Position numbers and translations under genes: made by a program
Assembly (NCBI GenBank): GCA_039796875.1
Contig: JBDKIY010000007.1
Location: forward strand, 1 to 35,391
Length of the DNA stretch: 35,391 bases
Direction: 5' to 3'
Origin: MAG-120802 sp039796875
GTDB taxonomy: Bacteria > Actinomycetota > Actinomycetes > Nanopelagicales > Nanopelagicaceae
In this document: positions 7,982 to 15,492 of the stretch, piece by piece
How the letters are laid out: each line of letters opens with the position of its first letter
Numbering within the stretch: position 1 is the stretch's first letter
The notes under the pieces: generated by a model
Databases searched by the model: none
What the model was told of the DNA's origin: nothing
The model's input: the letters and a program-made list of their open reading frames with translations, nothing else

Positions 7982-9217
7982 ATGAAGCGAGCGCAGTTAT
8001 CGGCCTTAATCACAATACTGATATTTGGTGCATTGACTCGTTTTCTAAATCTGGGCCGACCTAATGAATTGGTTTTTGATGAGGTTTATTACGTAGATGG
8101 CGCCCGCGATTACTTAGCAAATGGCGTCGAATTAGATAAAGGGGCCGCGGAATTTATCGTGCATCCCCCAGTTGGAAAGTGGGCAATTGCTTTAGGAATT
8201 AAAGTTTTCGGTGACAACCCCTTTGGTTGGCGCGCAGCCGCAGCTTTAGTCGGAACCCTTTCAATCCTGCTGATTTTCCTAGTCGCACGTCAACTCTTTA
8301 ACTCCTTCTTTATTGGAATTAGCGCTGCAACTTTGCTGGCGCTTGATGGACTTCACTTAGTCATGTCACGTACCGCGTTGCTGGATATCTTCCTATCATT
8401 TTTCATCCTTTTGGCTTTTTATTTATTGCTGCGAAATCAACTTTGGTGGGCGGGAATAGCCATGGGAGTTGCGCTGGGTACTAAATGGAGCGCTGTTTAT
8501 GTTTTGGCCGCTCTGGGTTTGTATCTCTTAATCAAGGAGCGAAAATTTGTTTTAACAACTGCGCAATTCGCAGTAATGCCTTTGTTGGTTTACATAGCAA
8601 GCTGGGCTGGCTGGTTTTTCAATTCAAATGGCTGGGATAGAAACTCTGGTGGAAACCCGCTGAGCTCTTTATTTAATTACCATCGTGAAATTTTGAATTT
8701 TCATACTGGATTGACCACCGATCATTCATATCAAGCCAGTGCATGGAACTGGTTAATACTCGGCCGCCCCACTTCTTTTTTCTATGCAACACCAAAGGGT
8801 TGCGGCGCCGATAGCTGCTCCCAAGAGGTTCTTGCCATAGGAACACCATTCCTCTGGTGGGCGGGATTGATTTCTATCTTTATTACATTGGGATATTTCT
8901 TATATCGACGAGAAAAATCCGCAGGTTTAATCCTGCTCTTTCTATTAGCTAGTTATCTGCCTTGGTTGGCCTTTCCAGAGCGCACCACTTTTTATTTCTA
9001 TGCTATTGCTTTCCAACCTTTCTTGATTCTTTCTATTGCTTATGTGATTTCAAAAGCATTAGAGAATGAGGAGTTCAGAAAAATCAGAGAGAGGTACACA
9101 ATCTTTGGAATTGGCTTAATCGCCCTGTGTTTTGCCTACTTTTTCCCGCTATTTGTGGGCGGCGTGCTGACTTATCAGAATTGGTATGACCGTATGTGGT
9201 TTAGCAGCTGGATTTAA
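7982..9217 (+). CDS. pmt: Protein O-mannosyltransferase (PMT / GT39 family)
   Basis: An integral membrane glycosyltransferase that moves mannose from polyprenyl-phosphate-mannose to Ser/Thr of proteins during Sec export. After the first membrane helix (SALITILIFGALTRFLNLG), the extracytoplasmic loop carries the catalytic Asp-Glu pair in LVFDEVYYVDGA and then VHPPVGKW. Several Leu/Ile/Phe-rich helices follow, with SRTALLDIFLSFF, GTKWSAVY, and an aromatic-rich C-terminal half. I start at ATG 7982 (411 aa) because residues further upstream would be the antisense of rsmI. Mycobacterial pmt also lies beside rsmI. It converges with the next gene 6 bp away. Confidence 0.92.
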   Translation: MKRAQLSALITILIFGALTRFLNLGRPNELVFDEVYYVDGARDYLANGVELDKGAAEFIVHPPVGKWAIALGIKVFGDNPFGWRAAAALVGTLSILLIFLVARQLFNSFFIGISAATLLALDGLHLVMSRTALLDIFLSFFILLAFYLLLRNQLWWAGIAMGVALGTKWSAVYVLAALGLYLLIKERKFVLTTAQFAVMPLLVYIASWAGWFFNSNGWDRNSGGNPLSSLFNYHREILNFHTGLTTDHSYQASAWNWLILGRPTSFFYATPKGCGADSCSQEVLAIGTPFLWWAGLISIFITLGYFLYRREKSAGLILLFLLASYLPWLAFPERTTFYFYAIAFQPFLILSIAYVISKALENEEFRKIRERYTIFGIGLIALCFAYFFPLFVGGVLTYQNWYDRMWFSSWI

Positions 9218-9223
9218 AGAAAT

Positions 9224-10057
9224 TTACTGTCCAGCAGCGCGATAATTACGCAAATGTTCTTCTAGAGCTTCAGCTTGTTCCTGATCAAAGATTTGGTCAG
9301 ATTTAGGAGCCATTTTCTCCAACATCGCCTCACGAATTGCTTGTTCTTGTGCCTCACTCCAGGCGCCGGGAACAGTTAAATCAATAGTGCGTTTTTGTTG
9401 TGCCGCTTTAGGAGCTGTGACATAACTTGGCGCAGGGACTTGGGTCGGTTCCCATGTTGTGCTGCGTAATTTCTCAGCGCTTCCTTTAGGCAAAATAACA
9501 ATGCTCTGTACCTCTTGAGAGTAAATAGATACCCGCTCGGAAAGCGGCGTCCATTGTTCCTCGGAGATATTCAAAGTGGTAGCAGCGCGTTTGGAGCGTG
9601 CAATTATTTCGGAGTATTTATTGTGAGTCGGCTTTGCGATAGTTTCTTGAATAGATTTGGCGCGCTGCAACTCTTCCTTCATAACTGAAATTTGATTACG
9701 GGCATGAACGACAAATAAAACAAATGCTGAAATCGGCAAAGTAATGACACTCGGTGAAACCAAACCGGTCAGAGCAAACAAAGCCACTAATAAAGTAAGG
9801 CCGATAATTGAAACAAAGGTAATTCTGCGAGTGGTAATTTGTTGCTCACGCTTCTTTTCTAGAGCGGTGAGATCTGGGGCGGTATTTCCTGAAGTAACCC
9901 CAACCACTTTCATTGTCTTTTCAAACTTCTCTACGGTTCTTCCGGAAACCTCTTCATGGGTGGTGATCCAACGGGGCAAGAAATAGGCGATCCACATGCC
10001 CACTATTACTAGATATATAAATCCCGATCCCACGAGTGATAACCCTAAAGGGAGCAT
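9224..10057 (-). CDS. Actinobacterial membrane protein, GlpR/SepX-like
   Basis: A 277-aa protein. One N-terminal helix (about 11-28, GFIYLVIVGMWIAYFLPRW) is followed by a charged segment, a membrane hairpin at about 80-118, and a long cytoplasmic part rich in Glu/Gln and Pro that ends in charged helices (EQEQAEALEEHLRNYRAAG). The short first helix ending in LPRW and the location after a MoeA-like gene and rimJ match the membrane gene in this cluster of other actinobacteria: Rv0996 in Mycobacterium, SepX in Streptomyces, and the Glp receptor of Corynebacterium. That parallel is from memory. A cell-division role is therefore an inference. The 49-bp gap to rimJ contains a short GGGG-tattt-CCCC hairpin. 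Confidence 0.7.
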   Translation of the reverse strand: MLPLGLSLVGSGFIYLVIVGMWIAYFLPRWITTHEEVSGRTVEKFEKTMKVVGVTSGNTAPDLTALEKKREQQITTRRITFVSIIGLTLLVALFALTGLVSPSVITLPISAFVLFVVHARNQISVMKEELQRAKSIQETIAKPTHNKYSEIIARSKRAATTLNISEEQWTPLSERVSIYSQEVQSIVILPKGSAEKLRSTTWEPTQVPAPSYVTAPKAAQQKRTIDLTVPGAWSEAQEQAIREAMLEKMAPKSDQIFDQEQAEALEEHLRNYRAAGQ

Positions 10058-10106
10058 TCGGACTTTTGGGGTATTTCCCCCTTATTTTCAGCGAGAAATT
10101 TCTTAA

Positions 10107-10679
10107 CTAAATTCGATGATTTTCTTTAACAAAACAGAGATGGTCTCTCCAAGCCCCATCAATGTGAAGATATCTAGGACGTAATCCTTCAAAAACATAA
10201 CCGGCTTTTTCGGCAACTCTTTTTGATGCGGTGTTCTCAGGTCTTAGATTAATTTCGATTCTATGTAAACCAAGTTCCTCAAAACCATAGCGAGTTAGCT
10301 CGCGAACTGCTCGGGTAGTCAATCCCTTGTTGGCATGTGACTGGTCAATCCAATAGCCGATGTGACCGCCGCGATAAGCCCCGTAAGAAATACCACCCAG
10401 AGTTATTTGGCCAATCAATTGGTTGTTGAACCAAAGCGCCAGAGTTAACGAGCGGCCCGCCCTGCCTTCTCGGTTGTGAATCTGCACCATCTCTATAAAG
10501 GTCGGAAGGTTTTTGTTTTCTTCCTGGATGGGAGAGGTCGCCTCCCAAGGGGTTAACCACTCCCGATTTTTTCTCCGTGCTTTCAACCACGCAGCACGAT
10601 CACGGATCCGTAAGGGTCGAAGGGTGAGCTCGCCATCATTCAAAATTAATGGCCAAAGGTTGCGCGAAATTCTTGCCAT
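10107..10679 (-). CDS. rimJ: GNAT N-acetyltransferase, RimJ/RimL type
   Basis: A 190-aa GNAT enzyme. N-terminal LTLRPLRIRDRAAWLKARRKNREWLTPWE is the RimJ-like opening. The acetyl-CoA region is GGHIGYWIDQSHANKGLTTRAVRELTRYGFEELGLHRIE, and the usual NTASKRVAEKAGYVFEGLRPRYLHIDGAWRDHLCF closes the fold. RimJ acetylates the N-terminus of ribosomal protein S5 in E. coli; the substrate here is unknown. It starts 10 bp after the MoeA-like gene ends and precedes the GlpR/SepX-like gene, an order kept in several actinobacteria. Confidence 0.88.
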   Translation of the reverse strand: MARISRNLWPLILNDGELTLRPLRIRDRAAWLKARRKNREWLTPWEATSPIQEENKNLPTFIEMVQIHNREGRAGRSLTLALWFNNQLIGQITLGGISYGAYRGGHIGYWIDQSHANKGLTTRAVRELTRYGFEELGLHRIEINLRPENTASKRVAEKAGYVFEGLRPRYLHIDGAWRDHLCFVKENHRI

Positions 10680-10689
10680 ATTGGGTGTG

Positions 10690-11613
10690 CTAGTTAAAGC
10701 GCCGTTCTAAAACTAATACATCAACCTCAGATCCTGCCGTTGCTCCCGAGCTAGCATCTGGAATAACAATCAATCCCGTGGCATCAGACAAACCAATCAA
10801 ATCATCTTGATTCGCAATGGCGGCAACGGAACGAGAGGGTGAGTTATCTGTAGAGAGAATCGCTCTAATAAAAGAGTGCTTACCATTTTCACTAGTCACA
10901 TCATTTGTGAGCTTGGCTTTAATTACCGGTCTATGAATGTCATGCAATCCCATCATGCTTCTAATCATGGGTCTTATAAAGAGCTCATTGGAAATGTAGG
11001 CATGAATTGGATCTCCGGGTAGAACTACAACTGGAGTTCGATCAGGTCCGACCGTACCGAAAGCATGTTTTCCAGTGCCATGGATGAGAGGGGTCAGCTC
11101 TTTTACTTGGCCTATTTGCTGTAGAACGCTGAAAATAAGATTGAAAGAGTCATCATGACTCTCACCGCAGATTACGACTAGATCTGCTCTTACTAGTTGA
11201 TCTTCAATGACATCTTTAAGTTGCTCAGCATCATGGGGAATGGTGTGAACTCGATAGCCAACTGCTCCCGCTTCTTTGACCGCTGTAGTTAATAGCCAAG
11301 AGTTAGATTCATATTCATCTTCCCGATCTTGCAACGGTGAACCTGGCTCAACAAGATCTGCGCCAGCGGAGATAACAACCACTCTTGGTTGGGGACGGGT
11401 TGGAAGATGATCTAGCCCCATTGATGCCGCCAAACCAATCTGTGTGGAACGAATTCTTGAACCCGCTTTTATGGCGACCTTTTCTCCAGAATTAACATCG
11501 ATTGCCAGGGTCGCACCATGTGCATCCATTAATGGCATATCAAAAGCAGCTAGCGGTTTTGCTAGCGCCAATAATTCAGCAGCAAATTCTGAGACCTTTA
11601 CGGTTTCGCTCAC
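10690..11613 (-). CDS. Gephyrin-like (MoeA-related) protein lacking MoeA domain II and catalytic motifs
   Basis: Only 307 aa, against about 400-420 for MoeA. Residues 1-40 match the MoeA N-terminal helix (FAAELLALAKPLAAFDMPLMDAHG). The usual DNSAMDGYA segment and the whole beta-barrel domain II are absent, and the sequence jumps to KAGSRIRSTQIGLAASMGL. The MPT-binding domain III (PRVVVISAGADLVEPG, NSWLLTTAVKEAGA, VVVLPGDPIHAYISNELFIRP) and the C-terminal domain IV are present. The catalytic GGVSxGxxD loop reads CGESHDDSF, and QPGKPL reads IHGTGKHAF. Molybdenum insertase activity is therefore unlikely. Corynebacterium Glp, a MoeA-like division protein that binds FtsZ and a membrane receptor, lies in the same gene order (family knowledge from memory). 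The start is GTG 11613. Confidence 0.85.
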   Translation of the reverse strand: MSETVKVSEFAAELLALAKPLAAFDMPLMDAHGATLAIDVNSGEKVAIKAGSRIRSTQIGLAASMGLDHLPTRPQPRVVVISAGADLVEPGSPLQDREDEYESNSWLLTTAVKEAGAVGYRVHTIPHDAEQLKDVIEDQLVRADLVVICGESHDDSFNLIFSVLQQIGQVKELTPLIHGTGKHAFGTVGPDRTPVVVLPGDPIHAYISNELFIRPMIRSMMGLHDIHRPVIKAKLTNDVTSENGKHSFIRAILSTDNSPSRSVAAIANQDDLIGLSDATGLIVIPDASSGATAGSEVDVLVLERRFN

Positions 11614-11619
11614 GCCGCA

Positions 11620-11625
11620 ACCCTA
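11620..11625 (-). promoter_or_regulatory. Predicted -10 element of the glp-like / rimJ / glpR-like cluster
   Basis: TAGGGT on the minus strand lies exactly six bases before GTG 11613, and no Shine-Dalgarno is present. It suggests a leaderless mRNA. Confidence 0.5.
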
Positions 11626-11634
11626 CTTTGTACT

Positions 11635-11640
11635 TACGCT
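11635..11640 (+). promoter_or_regulatory. Predicted -10 element of the 5-formyl-THF cyclo-ligase gene
   Basis: TACGCT lies exactly six bases before GTG 11647. It shares a 33-bp divergent gap with the opposing element at 11620-11625. Confidence 0.5.
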
Positions 11641-11646
11641 ATTCCC

Positions 11647-12156
11647 GTGGATTCAACGGCCAAAAAACTCAAGTCTCAATTAAGAAAACGTTACCGAGCC
11701 GAACGAGAGTTCTTGGTGGTCTCATCAGATTGGTCACATTTAATTTCGGCAAAGGAAATACAAAACTCCCAGGTTATTGCTAGTTATGTTTCTTACGGCC
11801 TCGAACCAGATACCAGTGAATTGAATTCTGAGTTAACGAGATTAGGAAAAGTGGTTGTAACTCCACACATGTTGGAGGATAAAGATTTGGAATGGCATAA
11901 CAGCGATGGTTCGATATTCAACGGGGAAATTGATGTAGTGATCATGCCCGCACTTCACATCGATCGAAACGGAAATCGCCTTGGTCAAGGTGGCGGTTCA
12001 TATGATCGAGCACTACAACGCACAAAAGCCTGGCGCGTAGCTTTGGTCTATCCCGGGGAATTAAGCAGCGAGGAAATTCCCGCCGAGCCGCATGATCAAA
12101 AAGTTCATGCCGCAGCAACCTCTGAGATTTTGGTGCGTTTTACAGCACAGAATTGA
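11647..12156 (+). CDS. 5-formyltetrahydrofolate cyclo-ligase
   Basis: Converts 5-formyl-THF to 5,10-methenyl-THF with ATP, returning folate to the one-carbon pool. The 169-aa protein starts at GTG 11647 with the usual basic helix (KKLKSQLRKRYRAERE). The family signature is MPALHIDRNGNRLGQGGGSYDRAL, where the RLGQGGG and YDR parts bind ATP and phosphate. In many actinobacteria galU separates this gene from moeA; here galU is absent and the gene faces the MoeA-like gene directly. Its last 17 bp overlap the acyl-CoA dehydrogenase gene on the other strand. purU, 5.5 kb away, acts on the same folate pool. Confidence 0.92.
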   Translation: MDSTAKKLKSQLRKRYRAEREFLVVSSDWSHLISAKEIQNSQVIASYVSYGLEPDTSELNSELTRLGKVVVTPHMLEDKDLEWHNSDGSIFNGEIDVVIMPALHIDRNGNRLGQGGGSYDRALQRTKAWRVALVYPGELSSEEIPAEPHDQKVHAAATSEILVRFTAQN

Positions 12157-13300
12157 GATTGCGCGCCATAACCAATCTTTGAATTTGATTGGTGCCTTCG
12201 TAAATCTGAGTGAGCTTTGCATCACGCATCATTCGTTCAACAGGATAGTCACTCACATAGCCATATCCACCTAATACTTGAACCGCATCTGTGGTTACCT
12301 TCATTGCGACATCGGTGGCGTAACACTTTGAGGCCGCGGAAAAGAAAGTTAAATCAGAGGTTAGTGATTCACTCTTGCTGGCAGCTGCATAAGTTAATTG
12401 GCGAGCAGCCGCAATTTCCATCGCCATATCTGCCAACATAAATTGCACAGCTTGGAAATCAAAAATGGATTTTCCAAATTGCTTTCTCTCCTGTGCGTAT
12501 TTAGTTGCAACTTCAAACGCTCCTTGGGCAATTCCTAAAGCCTGCGCTGCGATCGTAATTCTGGTGTGATCTAGGGTCTTCATTGCCAAAGCAAAACCTG
12601 CACCAACTTCACTAATGCGTCGGTCATCACTTAATTCAACGTTGTCGAAATAAACTTCGCGAGTTGGTGAACCTTTGAAGCCCATTTTCTTCTCATGAGC
12701 ACCAAAAGAAACTCCAGCATCGCCCTTCTCAACAATAAATGCGGTAATTCCTTTAGAACCTTTTTCTGGATCAGTTGATGCTAGAACGGTGTAATACTCA
12801 GAGAACCCCGCATGTGAAATCCATTTTTTACTTCCATTTAATACCCAACCGTCACCTTTGCGAACGGCACGAGTTTTCATCGCGCCGGCATCGGAACCGG
12901 CCTCTGACTCAGATAAACAATAGGAAAAACCTTTGCCTTGAGCTAACGGAGTTAACCAACGCTTCTTTTGTTCTTCATTTCCACCAAGCATCAATGGAAC
13001 TGAACCAAGTTTGTTAACCGCTGGGATTAATGATGAAGATGCGCAAACTCTGGCAACCTCTTCAATAATTATTACGACACCGAGCGCATCCGCTCCTTCA
13101 CCACCATATTGGGTCGGTACGTGAGCCGCTGCTAAACCAGCTGATTGCAGAGCATCAAAAGCCTCTTGCGGAAAACGTGCCTGCGCATCAACATCATGTG
13201 CGAAAGGTTGAATTTTCTTGTCAGCCAGAGCACGCACACTCTCACGAAGTGCTTCGTACTCTTCAGGGAGTGAAAAAAGTTGTGCCGCAGCGTTATCCAT
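12140..13300 (-). CDS. Acyl-CoA dehydrogenase
   Basis: An FAD enzyme of beta-oxidation or branched-chain amino acid breakdown. At 386 aa from ATG 13300 it has the normal length. Signatures are CLSESEAGSDAGAMKT (FAD/substrate loop), WVLNGSKKWISHAG, the second signature QVLGGYGYVSDYPVERMMRDAK, and the catalytic Glu in IYEGTNQIQRLVMAR. The position of the Glu fits short/medium-chain or isobutyryl types, but the acyl substrate cannot be fixed. An upstream in-frame start at 13333 would lie inside the previous gene, so ATG 13300, 10 bp after that stop, is preferred. Confidence 0.93.
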   Translation of the reverse strand: MDNAAAQLFSLPEEYEALRESVRALADKKIQPFAHDVDAQARFPQEAFDALQSAGLAAAHVPTQYGGEGADALGVVIIIEEVARVCASSSLIPAVNKLGSVPLMLGGNEEQKKRWLTPLAQGKGFSYCLSESEAGSDAGAMKTRAVRKGDGWVLNGSKKWISHAGFSEYYTVLASTDPEKGSKGITAFIVEKGDAGVSFGAHEKKMGFKGSPTREVYFDNVELSDDRRISEVGAGFALAMKTLDHTRITIAAQALGIAQGAFEVATKYAQERKQFGKSIFDFQAVQFMLADMAMEIAAARQLTYAAASKSESLTSDLTFFSAASKCYATDVAMKVTTDAVQVLGGYGYVSDYPVERMMRDAKLTQIYEGTNQIQRLVMARNLNSVL

Positions 13301-13310
13301 GTCCGGGATT

Positions 13311-15101
13311 CTACTTTGGTTCTGGCTTCTCATCTCGGCTAGCTAATTGGGCCAGATAAGCGTTGTACTCAGCCAAATCGGTAGCGGATCGGCGATCGGC
13401 GCGTTTTGCCTCCCGAGCATCGCTGCGCACCCATTGGATAAAGGTGGCAATTAAAGCCACAACGATTGGAATCTCACCCATCGCCCATCCAATAGCAGCG
13501 CCAGCTTTTTGATCACTAAGTAAATCTGTGGCCCAAGGTCTTTCTAATAATTGGTAATAACCACCATCGATTAAATCATTTGCAGACATCAACGCCACTG
13601 AGAAAAATGCATGGATGCTCATCGCCGCAAGCAACATCACTACACGGACTAAATGATGGACTTTTCTGGGATTCGGATCTATTCCCACTATTACATGGAA
13701 GAAAAGTAAACCGGCTGCGATGAAATGGAAATCCATAATCATGTGCCCAAAATGTCCGGTCATCAAATTGCCAAACAATGGTGTGAAGTAAAGTGCGAAT
13801 AAAGATCCATCAAATATCGCTAGCGCCACAATGGGATGGGTCCAAATTTTCGAAGGTTTGGAGTGCAAAGCAGCTAACAGCGCGCCACGTAAACCTCGTT
13901 CACCTTTTTCACGTCCGATTGGCAGAGTGCGCAGCGCTAATGTAATTGGCGCACTCAGCACAATCGCAATTGGGGCGATCATGCTTAGAACCATGTGCGC
14001 AATCATGTGATACTGAAATGAGAAATGAGAGTACAAGCCAATTCCGCCACTGGTCGCGTAATCCAACAAAGAGATTCCAATTGCAAATGAAATCGTTCTT
14101 CCCACTGGCCATTTATCGCCCCTGCGGGTTAGCGCTACAACGCCGCGAATATAAAGTGCGGTGGCAAATATCAATAAACCTAAAATCAAACCATTGGCTT
14201 CATAGCCCCATAAAACTCGAGTTAAGTTTGGTGCTTCCGGCATTGAAATACCGATTAACTCCCGAACTTTGTCGAATTCAATAGTAGCGCTTTCCTCTGG
14301 AGTAAATCGATTTAGAACTGCGCCCAGCCCGAGAATTAACGACATTACCGCCAACTCAAAGGGCAACAATCTTGCCGAGGAAATACCTTTTCGAAGTTGA
14401 ACAGCAATGGTAAATAAAAGTGTTGTCAGCACTACCTTTGTTAAGAGCAATGCACCATAAGTTGAATACCAATCTTGAGAAAGGCGAAGTCGAGTCCACG
14501 CATTTGCCACTCCACTTAAAACCACTGCGCAAGAAGACCAAAGTGCAATAGTTGAAACACGAGGGTAGGCAAGCTTTTTGCTCTCAGTATCCAATAGCTG
14601 CAATGCCAGAACACTGCCCAACCAAAATGATAGTGCGGTTACATGAATAACCAAGGATCCGATTGCTAATCCATGACCGCCTTGTGAACTGGAGTGACTT
14701 TGAAATAACGGTGCGGTAGTTCCTGCCAGCGCCAGAACCAACAACCAAAAAGCACCACCATTTTTCTTCACTAAATTACTTAGTGCAAAAACTGTTAATG
14801 CAATGACAATCTGAAAAACCAGCAACTTGCCTAAAGTAACCTGCGTTGCAAATGATCTAATTACATTAAAGCTCATTACATCAGATAAATCTGTATCAAA
14901 GATTTCTGACAATGTTGCTAAAAAGTTTCCAGCAGCGGCCAAGCTCCAGGCGCCAGAAGTGGTAAGCAATATTCTTTTGGTTCGCAGCGCGCTAGCTTGC
15001 AAATATCCATCACGCTCCGGCAGCAGAAAAGTTAACGAGATCAAAGTTCCGATGACTATGACGGCGAGGGCGGTATTGGCGATATCAAAAATCACACGCA
15101 T
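13311..15101 (-). CDS. Fused CopD / CtaG copper and cytochrome oxidase assembly membrane protein
   Basis: A 596-aa polytopic membrane protein. The N-terminal half resembles CopD: hydrophobic helices with LFQSHSSSQGGHGLAIGSLVIHVTALSFWLGSVLAL, including His residues in helices. The C-terminal half from about residue 330 is a Caa3-type CtaG domain with LYSHFSFQYHMIAHMVLSMIAP, GHFGHMIMDFHF and HAFFSVALM. Such fusions are typical of actinobacteria and are thought to move copper to cytochrome c oxidase. The start is ATG 15101, just after TAGGGGG; GTG at codon 3 would have better Shine-Dalgarno spacing. It faces fmdB across 47 bp and is followed by acyl-CoA dehydrogenase. Confidence 0.9.
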   Translation of the reverse strand: MRVIFDIANTALAVIVIGTLISLTFLLPERDGYLQASALRTKRILLTTSGAWSLAAAGNFLATLSEIFDTDLSDVMSFNVIRSFATQVTLGKLLVFQIVIALTVFALSNLVKKNGGAFWLLVLALAGTTAPLFQSHSSSQGGHGLAIGSLVIHVTALSFWLGSVLALQLLDTESKKLAYPRVSTIALWSSCAVVLSGVANAWTRLRLSQDWYSTYGALLLTKVVLTTLLFTIAVQLRKGISSARLLPFELAVMSLILGLGAVLNRFTPEESATIEFDKVRELIGISMPEAPNLTRVLWGYEANGLILGLLIFATALYIRGVVALTRRGDKWPVGRTISFAIGISLLDYATSGGIGLYSHFSFQYHMIAHMVLSMIAPIAIVLSAPITLALRTLPIGREKGERGLRGALLAALHSKPSKIWTHPIVALAIFDGSLFALYFTPLFGNLMTGHFGHMIMDFHFIAAGLLFFHVIVGIDPNPRKVHHLVRVVMLLAAMSIHAFFSVALMSANDLIDGGYYQLLERPWATDLLSDQKAGAAIGWAMGEIPIVVALIATFIQWVRSDAREAKRADRRSATDLAEYNAYLAQLASRDEKPEPK

Positions 15102-15148
15102 CCCCCTACAAACTCAATTAGCGCCACTTGAGAATCATCCCTTAGATT

Positions 15149-15367
15149 ATGCCCGTGCCAACATACCAATACCAATGCAACGCTTGCGAGCACGCATTTG
15201 AAGTGGTGCAGTCATTCTCAGATGCGCCAATCTCGGTATGTCCCGAATGCGGAAAAGATGTACGGAAGATTTTTTCTAATGTGGGAATCGTCTTTAAAGG
15301 TTCGGGGTTTTACAAAACCGATTCAGCAAGCAAGCCCAGCGAGTCCAAGAGTTCGAGCTCAGATTAA
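15149..15367 (+). CDS. FmdB-family zinc ribbon protein
   Basis: A 72-aa protein with the FmdB zinc ribbon: YQYQCNACEHAFEVVQSF, then SVCPECGKDVRKIF, giving two CxxC knuckles. VGIVFKGSGFYKTD follows, then a Ser/Lys-rich tail (KPSESKSSSSD). The family is often annotated as a regulatory protein, but its role is not known. Its TAA stop abuts the stop of the small ORF on the opposite strand with no base between them. Confidence 0.92.
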   Translation: MPVPTYQYQCNACEHAFEVVQSFSDAPISVCPECGKDVRKIFSNVGIVFKGSGFYKTDSASKPSESKSSSSD

Positions 15368-15475
15368 TTAGCCTTCGTGATGAGGGGGCTTGTCCCCTTT
15401 AATTTCAGCATCGCGAGTGACATCAATCTCGTAGTCAACTTCATCTGAAGTTACAGAAGGAAGAAATTCGCTCAC
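15368..15475 (-). CDS. Predicted 35-aa acidic small protein
   Basis: An open frame from GTG 15475 to TAA 15370-15368 that fills the gap between fmdB and the MMPL gene. The product opens MSEFLPSVTSDEVDYEID and ends KGDKPPHHEG. It is acidic in the middle, with no membrane segment and no cysteine. Support: CATACT lies exactly six bases before the GTG, its stop abuts the fmdB stop base for base, and the composition looks protein-like. I do not recognise the family. It could be a small regulatory protein or a chance ORF. Confidence 0.55.
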   Translation of the reverse strand: MSEFLPSVTSDEVDYEIDVTRDAEIKGDKPPHHEG

Positions 15476-15480
15476 AAGAT

Positions 15481-15486
15481 TAGTAT
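15481..15486 (+). promoter_or_regulatory. Predicted -10 element of the MMPL transporter gene
   Basis: TAGTAT lies exactly six bases before ATG 15493 with no Shine-Dalgarno, so a leaderless mRNA is likely. It overlaps the opposing -10 at 15482-15487. Confidence 0.6.
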
Positions 15487-15487
15487 G
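15482..15487 (-). promoter_or_regulatory. Predicted -10 element of the 35-aa ORF
   Basis: CATACT on the minus strand lies six bases before GTG 15475. It shares five base pairs with the plus-strand TAGTAT, making a near-symmetric divergent promoter. Confidence 0.45.
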
Positions 15488-15492
15488 CCATT

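Noticed and set aside
10060..10085. GGGG-tattt-CCCC hairpin between rimJ and the GlpR-like gene as a terminator
   Set aside because: The stem is only four base pairs and lies inside a same-strand cluster; readthrough is more likely.
14827..15201. 124-aa plus-strand frame opposite CopD-CtaG
   Set aside because: It is antisense to a clear membrane protein and runs into fmdB in another frame; no family features.
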